45,205 nucleotides of DNA from Streptomyces sp. CC53 (GTDB taxonomy: Bacteria > Actinomycetota > Actinomycetes > Streptomycetales > Streptomycetaceae), in contig NZ_MKXB01000144.1 of the NCBI RefSeq assembly GCF_001865245.1, forward strand, positions 137,993 to 183,197. The letters are read 5' to 3'. This document shows, in pieces, positions 6,345 to 13,344 of this stretch. The stretch's first letter is position 1. Every line of letters begins with the position of its first letter. The position numbers were made by a program, and so were the translations under genes. Under the pieces are notes generated by a model. It was not told the DNA's origin. It saw nothing but the letters and a program-made list of their open reading frames with translations, and did not search any database.

Positions 6345-6664
6345 GGTGAACCTCCTCACTCGTCGCATCGGTGTACGGCTTAGGTACAGGGCCGCACCGT
6401 GTGCGCCTGACCGTCACCACCGCATTGAAACGGTCTCGTTCGCGCTTCGGACGGGATCGGGCGAAATGCACCCACGGCTGCCGCCCGTGCGCTACGGGCG
6501 GTACCGCGGGGTGGCCGCGCCTCGGAGTGGACCGCCACGGCAAGGGGGTTCCCGAGGGGCGCGGGACGCCACCGACACGGAAGGGGTTTCGAATCGTCGA
6601 CAGCGTGCAGGCGTTGAGAAGCACCGATTGTCCAGTTTGCCGCACAAGGTGAAGGAGAAATCTC
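6345..6664. other. Divergent intergenic region between whiB-like and glsB-like genes
   Basis: The region must hold both divergent promoters. I see GGTGAAGGAGAAA as ribosome-binding site for the rightward gene and GAGGAGG for the leftward gene, but no -10/-35 pair I would trust. No gene is supported. Confidence 0.5.
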
Positions 6665-6943
6665 ATGGGCGTCATCGCGTGGATCCTCATCGGCCTCCTT
6701 GTCGGGCTGATCGCCAAGGCCCTCATGCCGGGGCGCGACCCGGGCGGCGTCATCCTCACGATGCTCCTCGGTGTCGCAGGTGGTCTGCTCGGTGGCTGGC
6801 TCGGCAAGGTGCTCTTCGGCGTCGACTCCATCGACGGGTTCTTCGATCTCTCCACCTGGATCGCCGCCATCGCGGGTTCGGTGATCCTGCTGGTGCTCTA
6901 CCGGTTCTTCAGCGGCCGCACCTCGGCCGGCCGTCACGGATGA
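6665..6943 (+). CDS. GlsB/YeaQ/YmgE-family stress-associated membrane protein
   Basis: The 92-residue protein has three predicted membrane segments: 'VIAWILIGLLVGLIAKALM', 'GVILTMLLGVAGGLLGGWLG' and 'WIAAIAGSVILLVLYRFF'. The PGRDPGG turn and the glycine-rich second helix are characteristic of this family, formerly called transglycosylase-associated proteins. Members are induced by general stress in many bacteria, but no enzymatic role is proven. AAGGAGA precedes the ATG at a good distance. It lies just upstream of the gas vesicle genes on the same strand with a 225-bp gap, so it may or may not be co-transcribed. The gap contains three near-copies of GCTGAtGGC (6952-6981). Confidence 0.9.
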   Translation: MGVIAWILIGLLVGLIAKALMPGRDPGGVILTMLLGVAGGLLGGWLGKVLFGVDSIDGFFDLSTWIAAIAGSVILLVLYRFFSGRTSAGRHG

Positions 6944-7168
6944 AGCGTCCGCTGACGGCCGCTGATGGCAGCTGATGGCTGTGGAAGGCCGTTGTGAGCC
7001 CCCGCACAGCTTCGGCGAGCCGGCTTGCTCCCCGAAGCGTCCGGACCGCGCTCCCCTGACAGTCCGTCCATGCGGCCGCCGTCCGCGAGCCGGCCCCGGG
7101 ACACCCCGGGGCCCCGGACCGCAGGCGACCGGTTCGCGTACACACGAGAAGGCAACCCGGAGCCGACC

Positions 7169-7432
7169 ATGACGAACACCTCGGACATCCTGCGGCTCGC
7201 CTGCGAGGAGCTGACCCGGCTCACCGGGTGCCCCGCCGAGACCGTTTCCTCGTTCGAACGCGCGGACGGCAGATGGCGGTTGACGGTCGAGGTCCTGGAA
7301 CTCCCCCGGATGCCGGACAGCGTCAGCCTCCTCGCCACCTACGAGGTCGAGACCGACGGCGAAGGACAGCTCACGGCCTACCGGCGCGTCCGGCGCTACG
7401 AACGCGGACGGGCGGACGCACACGTCCGCTGA
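7169..7432 (+). CDS. gvpO: Gas vesicle protein GvpO
   Basis: The 87-residue protein matches the GvpO family: 'RLACEELTRLTGCPAETVSSFERADGRWRLTVEVLELPRMPDSVSLLATYEVETDGEGQLTAYRRVRRYERGR'. GvpO is an accessory or regulatory gas-vesicle protein and normally opens the Streptomyces gvp operon, as here. GGAG six bases before the ATG serves as ribosome-binding site. The next expected gene is gvpA. Instead, after the stop there is an AGGAGG and then the middle of gvpG, in the same reading frame as gvpO. Confidence 0.88.
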   Translation: MTNTSDILRLACEELTRLTGCPAETVSSFERADGRWRLTVEVLELPRMPDSVSLLATYEVETDGEGQLTAYRRVRRYERGRADAHVR

Positions 7433-7462
7433 CCACTCTCAGGAGGGTACGACCCGGCGGTC

Positions 7463-7585
7463 GTGCACCGCGAACTCGGCGCGCTCGCCGCCCGCCTGGA
7501 GGCGGGCGAGATCGACGAGACGGAGTTCGACCGCCGGGAGGACGAACTGCTCGCACGGCTGGAGAAGGGCGGGCGGCAGCTGTGA
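7463..7585 (+). pseudogene. gvpG: N-terminally truncated gvpG
   Basis: The frame reads 'GYDPAVVHRELGALAARLEA' then 'GEIDETEFDRREDELLARLE', which is the C-terminal half of GvpG. The hydrophobic N-terminal half of about 30 residues is absent. Upstream in the same frame is only the gvpO stop codon and an AGGAGG at 7441-7446, sixteen bases before the first usable GTG and so badly spaced. The simplest reading is a deletion that joined the ribosome-binding site of the former second gene to the interior of gvpG, removing gvpA, gvpF and the 5' end of gvpG. A 40-residue product from the GTG is possible. The stop overlaps the gvpJ start as GTGA. Confidence 0.7.
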
Positions 7586-7896
7586 CGCATCCCGGACGTC
7601 TCCCCTCCCCGTACACCGCCGAACGCGGTGGCACCGACCTCGCCGACATCCTCGAACGCGTCCTCGACAAGGGCGTCGTCATCGCGGGCGACATCAAGAT
7701 CAACCTTCTCGACATCGAACTGCTGACGATCCGGTTGCGCCTCGTCGTGACTTCCGTGGACCGCGCGAAGGACATGGGCATCGACTGGTGGGAGAGCGAC
7801 CCCTCACTGTCCTCGCACGCCCGCAAGGGCGAACTGGCCAAGGAGAACGAGGAACTGCGACGCCGGCTCGCCGAACTGGAGGAGCGCACCGTATGA
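7582..7896 (+). CDS. gvpJ: Gas vesicle protein GvpJ (GvpA-family)
   Basis: The 104-residue protein has the GvpA-fold core 'DLADILERVLDKGVVIAGDI' and 'ELLTIRLRLVVTSVDRAKDM', then the GvpJ-type extension 'GIDWWESDPSLSS' and a charged coiled-coil tail. The IDWWE motif and tail separate it from the main shell protein GvpA. GvpJ is a minor structural protein thought to act in nucleating or shaping the vesicle. The GTG start overlaps the upstream stop, indicating coupling to the broken gvpG. The stop overlaps the next gene as ATGA. Confidence 0.9.
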   Translation: MTHPGRLPSPYTAERGGTDLADILERVLDKGVVIAGDIKINLLDIELLTIRLRLVVTSVDRAKDMGIDWWESDPSLSSHARKGELAKENEELRRRLAELEERTV

Positions 7897-8750
7897 CCAC
7901 CGCCCCCGAAGCGTCCCTGCGGTACGTGTACGCCGTGTGCCGCCCCTTCGACGGGCTGCTGCCCGAGGGGGCTCACGGGATCAACGGGGAGCCGCCCCGC
8001 CTGGTCCGCCACGACGGTCTGGCCGCCGTCGTGGACGCCGTGCCCGCCGAGGAGTTCGACGAGGGCCCCCTGCGCGAACTGCTGGGCGACCTGGACCGGT
8101 TGGCCGCCCTCGCCCGCTCCCACGAGGCCGTGATGGCGGCCCTCACCACCGTCACGTCACCCCTGCCCCTGCGGCTCGCCACAGTGTGCCGGGACGACAG
8201 CGGGGTGCGCCGGCTGCTGGAGCAGGGCCATGACCGCTTCGTGCGCACCCTGGGGCGGCTGGAGGGCCGGGTCGAGTGGGGCGTGAAGGCATACGTGCCG
8301 CAGGACCCACCGACCGGCTCCGCGCCCGGCGCCCGCCCTTCGCCGAGGACGGCGGCCCCGGTCGGGGGCGAGCACGGACCGGCATCCGCGCAGGGGGAGG
8401 CGGAGCGCGCGGAGGGGGGTGGACGCGCCTTCCTGCGGCAGCGGTTGCGGGAGCGGCGCGGACGAGAGGAGGCCCTGGGCCGCGCCGAGGAGGCGAGCCG
8501 CCGACTGCACGACGCCTTCTCCGCGTACGCGGAGGAGAGCGCCGTTCACCCGCCCCAGGACCCGCGCCTGTCCGGTGTGACCGGAGAGGCGAACGTCCTG
8601 AACGCGGCGTACCTCGTCCCCCGCGAGCAGTGCGAGGGCTTCCTCGCGCTCGTGGACCGCGCGCGGGCCGAGCACGGCGGCGTCCGCCTGGAGACGACCG
8701 GCCCCTGGGCTCCGTACTCCTTCGCCGGGACCACGGAGGACACCGCATGA
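7893..8750 (+). CDS. gvpL: Gas vesicle protein GvpL/GvpF family
   Basis: The 285-residue protein begins 'YVYAVCRPFDGLLPEGAHGI' and contains 'AAVVDAVPAEEFDEGPLRELLGDLDRLAALARSHEAVMAALTTVTSPLPLRLATV', the hallmark of the GvpL/GvpF family. A charged linker follows, then the second alpha/beta domain with 'NVLNAAYLVPREQCEGFLALVDR' and 'LETTGPWAPYSFAG'. GvpF and GvpL are assembly factors that contact GvpA. From operon position (between J and S) this is GvpL; gvpF is missing. Start and stop both overlap neighbours by four bases. The linker around residues 140-185 is longer and more Pro/Gly/Arg-rich than usual. Confidence 0.88.
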   Translation: MTTAPEASLRYVYAVCRPFDGLLPEGAHGINGEPPRLVRHDGLAAVVDAVPAEEFDEGPLRELLGDLDRLAALARSHEAVMAALTTVTSPLPLRLATVCRDDSGVRRLLEQGHDRFVRTLGRLEGRVEWGVKAYVPQDPPTGSAPGARPSPRTAAPVGGEHGPASAQGEAERAEGGGRAFLRQRLRERRGREEALGRAEEASRRLHDAFSAYAEESAVHPPQDPRLSGVTGEANVLNAAYLVPREQCEGFLALVDRARAEHGGVRLETTGPWAPYSFAGTTEDTA

Positions 8751-8962
8751 CCGGCCGCGTCGGCCATCCCGTCGACAGCGCCCTGGCCCAGCGCAGGATC
8801 GCCCTGGTCGACCTGCTGGACCGGCTCCTCGCGGGCGGGGTCGTGCTGAGCGGGGAACTCACCCTCGCCATCGCCGATGTCGACCTCGTGCGCGTGGACT
8901 TGAGGGCGCTGATCAGCTCGGTGAACAGCCGGGTCCCCGCTCCTTGGGGGCCGCCGGCATGA
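8747..8962 (+). CDS. gvpS: Gas vesicle protein GvpS (GvpA-family)
   Basis: The 71-residue protein has a GvpA-like core: 'IALVDLLDRLLAGGVVLSGELTLAIADVDLVRVDLRALISSV'. It lacks the GvpJ extension. In Streptomyces operons a protein of this kind between gvpL and gvpK is named GvpS; elsewhere similar proteins are called GvpM. The gene overlaps both neighbours as ATGA. Its function is inferred as minor structural or assembly role. Confidence 0.85.
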   Translation: MTGRVGHPVDSALAQRRIALVDLLDRLLAGGVVLSGELTLAIADVDLVRVDLRALISSVNSRVPAPWGPPA

Positions 8963-9234
8963 CCGCACCGCGCTTCCGCGTCGAACTGGACCCGGACACC
9001 GTCGAGCAGGATCTCGCCCGGCTCGTGCTCACGGTCGTCGAGCTGCTGCGCCGGCTGATGGAGGGACAGGCACTGCGCCGCGTGGAGAGCGGGGGCCTCA
9101 CGGAGGAGCAGGAAGAGCGCATCGGGCTGACGCTGATGCTGCTGGAGGACCGCATGGAGGTGCTGCGCTCGCGGTTCGGGCTGGAGCCCGAGGACCTCAA
9201 CATCGACCTGGGGCCGCTCGGGCCGCTCCTGTGA
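8959..9234 (+). CDS. gvpK: Gas vesicle protein GvpK
   Basis: The 91-residue helical protein matches GvpK: 'FRVELDPDTVEQDLARLVLTVVELLRRLMEGQALRRVESGGLTEEQEERIGLTLMLLEDRMEVLRSRFGLEPEDLNIDLGPLGPLL'. The DLNIDLGPLGPLL end is diagnostic. GvpK is required for vesicle formation in haloarchaea and Bacillus. It closes the operon, as in other Streptomyces clusters, and overlaps gvpS as ATGA. Confidence 0.92.
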   Translation: MTAPRFRVELDPDTVEQDLARLVLTVVELLRRLMEGQALRRVESGGLTEEQEERIGLTLMLLEDRMEVLRSRFGLEPEDLNIDLGPLGPLL

Positions 9235-9750
9235 CCCGGCGCAGTGCCCACGCACCCGGTGCCGGCAGTCCCGCAGCGGCATCCCGCAGCCACCAGTCGA
9301 ACGCCTCGCCGGTCGAAGGCCCCACCGGCTGCGGTCGTCATCCATGACCGGCGCCCGGGCCCCATGCCGGGCATACGGGCCCCATGCCGGGCACCCGGCA
9401 CCCACCCGGCCCACGCCACCCGGCACCCGGCACTCACGGGACATCCACCGTGACGTTCAGACCCGTGTGCTCGCCACGCCGGGGGCTCGGTGCCCGCCGG
9501 GGTCGGCACTGCCGGGGTCGGCAGCCTCTGAGGCCGGTGCGCCGGCGACGGCCGGCTACGAAGGCGTCGCCCACCGGGGCCGGCACCCCGCGACCAGGGC
9601 GTCCCATCGGCTTGGGCACCCTGTCGACCCGAGCCCTTCGCCGGGGCGGGCAGTCCGTGGGGGCCGATGCCCCCGAGCGGCCCCTCCTGCCCCGGCCCGC
9701 GCCGTACGAGTCCGGCGACCGGCGCTCTCGCGGCCGGGCCCGCTCACACC
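9235..9750. other. Gene-free region after the gvp operon
   Basis: No gene is supported in about 515 bp. The stretch is rich in short CCGGGC/GCCCGG repeats, including an 18-bp direct repeat listed separately. No clear terminator for gvpK was found in the first 100 bases. Confidence 0.5.
9356..9393. repeat. 18-bp direct repeat, two copies two bases apart
   Basis: CGGGCCCCATGCCGGGCA occurs at 9356-9373 and again at 9376-9393. It is followed by further degenerate CCCGGCAC repeats to about 9440. Each unit contains its own GC-rich inverted repeat. Confidence 0.8.
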
Positions 9751-9795
9751 GGCGCCCCCGCACCGGAGCGACAGGAGCACCGGTGCGGGGGCGCC
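9751..9795 (-). terminator. Terminator of the DUF5133 gene
   Basis: A perfect 16-bp stem (GGCGCCCCCGCACCGG with its complement) encloses a 13-base loop. It begins 23 bases past the stop of the minus-strand DUF5133 gene. Being symmetrical it could also stop read-through from the gvp side. Confidence 0.8.
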
Positions 9796-9818
9796 GTCCG
9801 TGTCGGAGCGCCGGGGCG

Positions 9819-10046
9819 TCAGGAGACCAGGACCGAGTCGCCCTCCGGACGGGCCCCGGGCAGCCGGTGCCGCGCGGCCACGAGCGCCGCGTCCACGTCC
9901 CGCGTGCCCGTGGAGACGCACAGCGTGTAGGCGACGTCGGTGAGCCTCTGCTGCACCCTTGGGCCACCGTTCTGCGCGTCGAGCGCGCGGAGCGCCTCGT
10001 ACTCGTCGATCAGCTGGGACAGCACCGCCGGATGGGCCATCAGCAC
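9819..10046 (-). CDS. DUF5133 domain-containing protein
   Basis: The 75-residue protein matches the Streptomyces DUF5133 family: 'MLMAHPAVLSQLIDEYEALR', then 'LTDVAYTLCVSTGTRDVDAALVAARHRL'. The family is small, soluble and helical, with unknown function; genomes often carry several copies. The GTG start is supported by AAGGAG at seven bases. The gene is monocistronic with its own terminator. Confidence 0.88.
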   Translation of the reverse strand: MLMAHPAVLSQLIDEYEALRALDAQNGGPRVQQRLTDVAYTLCVSTGTRDVDAALVAARHRLPGARPEGDSVLVS

Positions 10047-10371
10047 AGGGTCTCTCCTTCCACCGAACCGAGGGTCGTACGCGGTGCTCCGCTACCCGGC
10101 TTCCACCCCGGCACACCATTCCGGCAGGATTCCCCGCGGCGGCGTCCCGCGGGGGTCCGCGACGCCCGCCCGGACTGGCGTACCGGAGGCGGCCCCGCCC
10201 CTTCCGGACGCCTCGGTACGCCGACGTGTCGCCCCATCGGTCCATCGGAACCGGTCCCGGATGGCGCAGCAGGGCGAACTGCGCACTAGTTGGATGCAGG
10301 TGCCCTTACGGGCACGGCACGAGTCCCCATGGTGGACGCCTACGGGATGTTCCACGATCGGAGCCTGAGAC
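10047..10371. other. Divergent intergenic region upstream of DUF5133 and the repeat membrane protein
   Basis: No gene is supported. It must contain both promoters, but I see no clear -10/-35 pair. The stem-loop GTGCCCTTACGGGCAC at 10300-10315 lies about 56 bases before the rightward ATG and could be a 5'-UTR structure. Confidence 0.4.
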
Positions 10372-11865
10372 ATGACCCCGGACCCTTTCACCCCTCCCGC
10401 GACCGACGACATAGAACGGACCGCCGGGGCCTCCCCGACGGTGGATCCCGGGCCCGCAGTCCCCTCGCGTCCGGCTCCCCACACGCCCCGCCCTCACGAG
10501 GCACCGTCCATCGCCGCGGCCGCCGTCGGTCCCGCACGTCCCGACGCGCCCCCGCGGACCGCGGCGGACGAGGACGGGACCGCGAGGAAGCAGGAGCCCC
10601 CACTCCCCCCGCGTACGGCACCGCGCACGCCCTCGGCGGGGGCGGTCCCCCTCGGCGCCGCCCAGCAGGGCACCGCCGCGCGGACCGCGGCCGACCAGCT
10701 GGAACCCGCCAGGAAAGCGGAACCCCCGCTCCCCGCGCGCGCCGCGCCCCCCACCCCGCCCGCCCCGTCCGTCGCCGCGGCGACGGCGCGCCCGGCACCG
10801 CACGACCCCGCCCCGCGTGCCGCGGGCGATCAGCTCGCGCCCGTCCGGGAGCACCGGCCCGAAGCCTCTCCGGGACCCGCGGTGCGGCAGCTGTCCGAAC
10901 CCCAGCCGGCGACCGTCGGCGATGACAGCACCGGCCGAGCCGCCGACGCCGACGCCGACGCCGACGGCGCATCGGACGCCGGCGACGAGGCGATCCACAC
11001 CCTCCTGTGGACGGCGGCCACGGAACGCCCCGTCAAGGAGGTCGTCGCACTGGTCGCCCGCCTCAACGAGACGGGTGAGGTGTCGAGGCCCGCCGACGAG
11101 GCGCTGCGCGCCGCCGCGGTCTCCCGGCCTCTCGACGAGGTGCGGCAGTTGGTCTCCCTGCTCACCGACTCCGGCTACGACGTGCGCCAGGCGGAGACCA
11201 CGCTCCGCGCCGCGGCCGTGGGCAGGCCCATCGAGGACGTCGTGGCCCTCGTGAACATCATCGGGACCGACGCGAGCCACTGGCGCTGCACCGGCGGGGG
11301 CGAACCGGAGCGGACGGACAGCCAGGAACAGGACGAGCCGGCGCAGCCCCGGCAGGACGCCGTGCCGGTCCTCTCCGACCCGGCCAAGCCCCGCCGAGGG
11401 GCCGCGCGTTGGATGCGACAGCGGCAGGACGGCACCCCGGACGCGGGCAGCGGCAGGCCGGGCGCCTCGTCGGCGCTGCGGTCGACGGTGCGGTGGCCCG
11501 TGGCCGTCGCGCTCGTGGCCTGCGGCCTCGTGCATCTGCCCGCGGACGTCGCCGGGCTGCAATCGGAGGGTTCGTCGGTGGCCTCGGCCTTCCTGCTGAC
11601 CATGCTGTGCCTGGCGTGCGCCGTGTGGCTCGTGGGGCGCAACACCTTCATGGCGTGGACCGCGGCAGCCGCGCTCGGCACCGGTGTGCTGGTCCTGCAC
11701 GTGCTGGCGGGGTTCCGCCCGGTCGCCCTCCTCGACGGCAGCCTCAGTGCGGACTCCGTCTGGGCGACGGGAGTGGCGCTGCTGAGCGGGGTGGCCGTGG
11801 CCGGCCTCGCCGGTTCGGTCCTGATGCGCGGGGTGAGAGAAGCCGGGGTCACGGGCAGCACCTGA
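10372..11865 (+). CDS. Large hypothetical membrane protein with disordered N-terminus and three helical repeats
   Basis: The 497-residue protein has three parts. Residues 1-200 are a Pro/Ala-rich disordered segment in which 'PRTAADEDGTARKQEPPLPP' and 'ARTAADQLEPARKAEPPLPA' are imperfect duplications. Residues 205-305 carry three helical repeats of about 37 residues with the core 'AA..RPv.EVv.LV..L' ('ATERPVKEVVALVARLNETG', 'AVSRPLDEVRQLVSLLTDSG', 'AVGRPIEDVVALVNIIGTDA'). Residues 370-497 contain about four membrane helices. The repeats probably form a small helical solenoid facing the cytoplasm. I do not know a function. The start ATG has only a weak GGAG-like site; the gene ends before a strong terminator. 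Confidence 0.7.
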   Translation: MTPDPFTPPATDDIERTAGASPTVDPGPAVPSRPAPHTPRPHEAPSIAAAAVGPARPDAPPRTAADEDGTARKQEPPLPPRTAPRTPSAGAVPLGAAQQGTAARTAADQLEPARKAEPPLPARAAPPTPPAPSVAAATARPAPHDPAPRAAGDQLAPVREHRPEASPGPAVRQLSEPQPATVGDDSTGRAADADADADGASDAGDEAIHTLLWTAATERPVKEVVALVARLNETGEVSRPADEALRAAAVSRPLDEVRQLVSLLTDSGYDVRQAETTLRAAAVGRPIEDVVALVNIIGTDASHWRCTGGGEPERTDSQEQDEPAQPRQDAVPVLSDPAKPRRGAARWMRQRQDGTPDAGSGRPGASSALRSTVRWPVAVALVACGLVHLPADVAGLQSEGSSVASAFLLTMLCLACAVWLVGRNTFMAWTAAAALGTGVLVLHVLAGFRPVALLDGSLSADSVWATGVALLSGVAVAGLAGSVLMRGVREAGVTGST

Positions 11866-11999
11866 ACGGCTCGCGCCGCCGCGGCAGGGCCCGCCCCCGG
11901 GCCTTCGGCACCAGCCGCCGGGGCGGCGCCCGCCGCCCGCTCCGAGCCCCGGCCGGCCTGCTGGTTGCCGCCCTTGTCGCCGCTGTGGCTCACGCCATG

Positions 12000-12037
12000 C
12001 GTGAAGCGGCCGCCTCCTCGGGGGCGGCCGCTTCACG
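12000..12037 (+). terminator. Terminator after the repeat membrane protein gene
   Basis: A perfect 15-bp stem, CGTGAAGCGGCCGCC with its complement, closes an 8-base loop. It lies 134 bases beyond the stop codon. No U-tract follows. Confidence 0.75.
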
Positions 12038-12144
12038 TGTACGTCGTCTCTCGCGGCAGGCCGTCCACGCGGGACGCGGAGGCGAACGCGTACGTGAGGC
12101 CCGGCGCCGAGGGGCCGCGGGCGCACCCACCGTGGTCACCGACA

Positions 12145-12181
12145 CGGTGTCGGCTCCGGCCCACCGCCGGAGCCGGCACCG
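12145..12181. terminator. Second stem-loop upstream of the SRPBCC gene
   Basis: CGGTGTCGGCTCCGGC pairs with GCCGGAGCCGGCACCG over 16 positions with one mismatch around CCACC. It may be a back-up terminator or part of the upstream regulatory region of the SRPBCC gene. Confidence 0.55.
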
Positions 12182-12352
12182 TGAGCGGGCGTGGGCGTCG
12201 ACGTCCCGGGCGCGCCTCTCCCTCACGTCGCGTCCGTCCCGGTGCAACCGGCATGCATGACGCGCCGTAGCCGGGTACTCGGAGTGATGCGGAGGGCGCG
12301 GCGGGACGCCGCGCACCGTGGCAAGCCGAGCGAGAAGCCGAGGAGTCACCTG

Positions 12353-12814
12353 ATGAGCACGGCCAAGGAAGCCATCGAGGTCGAGGTCCCCCTGCACACG
12401 GCCTACAACCAGTGGACGCAGTTCGAGGAGTTCCCCCACTTCATGGAGGGCGTCGAGGAGGTCGTGCAGCTCGACGACCGCCACAACCACTGGACCACGA
12501 AGATCGGCGGGGTACGGCGCGAGTTCGACACGGAGATCGTCGACCAGCTCCCGGACGAGCGGATCACCTGGCGAACGGTCGGCGGGGACACCCACCAGAA
12601 GGGCACGGTCAGTTTCCACCGCGTGGACGACACGCACACCCGCGTGGAGCTGGTCATGGACGTGGAGGCGAGCGGCGTCGCGGAGAAGGCGGCGAGCATG
12701 ACGGGCACCATCGACCGCCGCGTGAAGGGCGACATGCGCCGCTTCAAGGAGTACATCGAGAACCGGGGCGCCGCGTCAGGGTCGTGGCGCGGTCGGATCA
12801 AGCCGGGGGGCTGA
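12353..12814 (+). CDS. SRPBCC family protein (polyketide cyclase/dehydrase-like)
   Basis: The 153-residue protein is a single START-like domain: 'EAIEVEVPLHTAYNQWTQFEEFPHFMEGVEEVVQLDD', 'WTTKIGGVRREFDTEIVDQLPDERITWRTVGGDTHQKGTVSFHRVDDTHTRVELVMDVE' and 'RRVKGDMRRFKEYIENRG'. This fold makes a hydrophobic ligand pocket. This small stand-alone type is common in actinobacteria near stress genes, with unknown ligand; it does not sit in a polyketide cluster here. GAGGAG precedes the ATG at nine bases. The in-frame extension upstream is Arg-rich and not supported. Confidence 0.88.
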   Translation: MSTAKEAIEVEVPLHTAYNQWTQFEEFPHFMEGVEEVVQLDDRHNHWTTKIGGVRREFDTEIVDQLPDERITWRTVGGDTHQKGTVSFHRVDDTHTRVELVMDVEASGVAEKAASMTGTIDRRVKGDMRRFKEYIENRGAASGSWRGRIKPGG

Positions 12815-13344
12815 CTCTCCCGCATCCGGCGTGCGGCCCGCCGGACCGTGGGAAGCCGACGCCGCGAAACGCGCACCGGGCCCCCGAAGGGGGCGCCGGC
12901 AGTACGCGTCCCGCCCCTGGCCCGCTGACGAGCGGCGGGCCAGGGGCGGGTTCCGTGCGGCATCCTTGCCTCCGGGACGATCACGCGGCCCCGCCGTCAG
13001 CGCAGCACGCCCCGTGAGCACCGTGCAGGGCCGGCCCCAGCGCCGCCCACGACGGCGCAGGGCCCCGCCGTGAGCACGTGCAGCCCCTCCCCTATCCCCT
13101 TGCGGGCGCCCCGGATCGGCGCCGCCCACGGGCGTTGAGCGCCCCGGCCGCTCAACGCGCCCACCGCATCGCGCCCCGCCCCGCGGCCAGGGCAGTCCGC
13201 CGCACACCCGCAAGGATGCTGCTCACCGCATGTCGGGCCCGCAGGCGGGAGGGAGGACCCGGGGGCGCGGAGCATCCGGACACCGGCGCGGTCCCGCAGG
13301 GAGCGCCCGTGCGGGCCCGAGGGCGCCACCGACTGTCTGACGCC
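12815..13344. other. Gene-free region upstream of the S9 peptidase
   Basis: About 530 bp without a supported gene. It contains the terminator listed next, a 10-bp inverted repeat GCGTTGAGCG/CGCTCAACGC at 13132-13158, and a near-duplicate of GTGAGCAC(C)GTGCAG at 13014 and 13071. The region where the peptidase N-terminus should be encoded shows no homologous coding in any frame. Confidence 0.5.
12910..12950 (+). terminator. Terminator after the SRPBCC gene
   Basis: A perfect 16-bp stem, CCCGCCCCTGGCCCGC with its complement, closes a 9-base loop and is followed by TTCC. It lies 96 bases past the stop codon. Confidence 0.75.

Larger units (their letters stand above)
11866..12352. other. Gene-free region with two terminator-like hairpins
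   Basis: No gene is supported between the repeat membrane protein and the SRPBCC gene. It contains two strong stem-loops (listed separately) and presumably the SRPBCC promoter in its last 150 bases, for which I see no convincing elements. Confidence 0.5.

Noticed and set aside
7147..9234. gvpJ as the main shell protein gvpA
   Set aside because: The IDWWE extension and charged tail are typical of GvpJ, and GvpA lacks them.
10306..12126. A 606-codon minus-strand frame opposite the repeat membrane protein gene
   Set aside because: Gly/Arg-rich with no helices or domains; the plus-strand frame has a sensible start, helical repeats and membrane segments.
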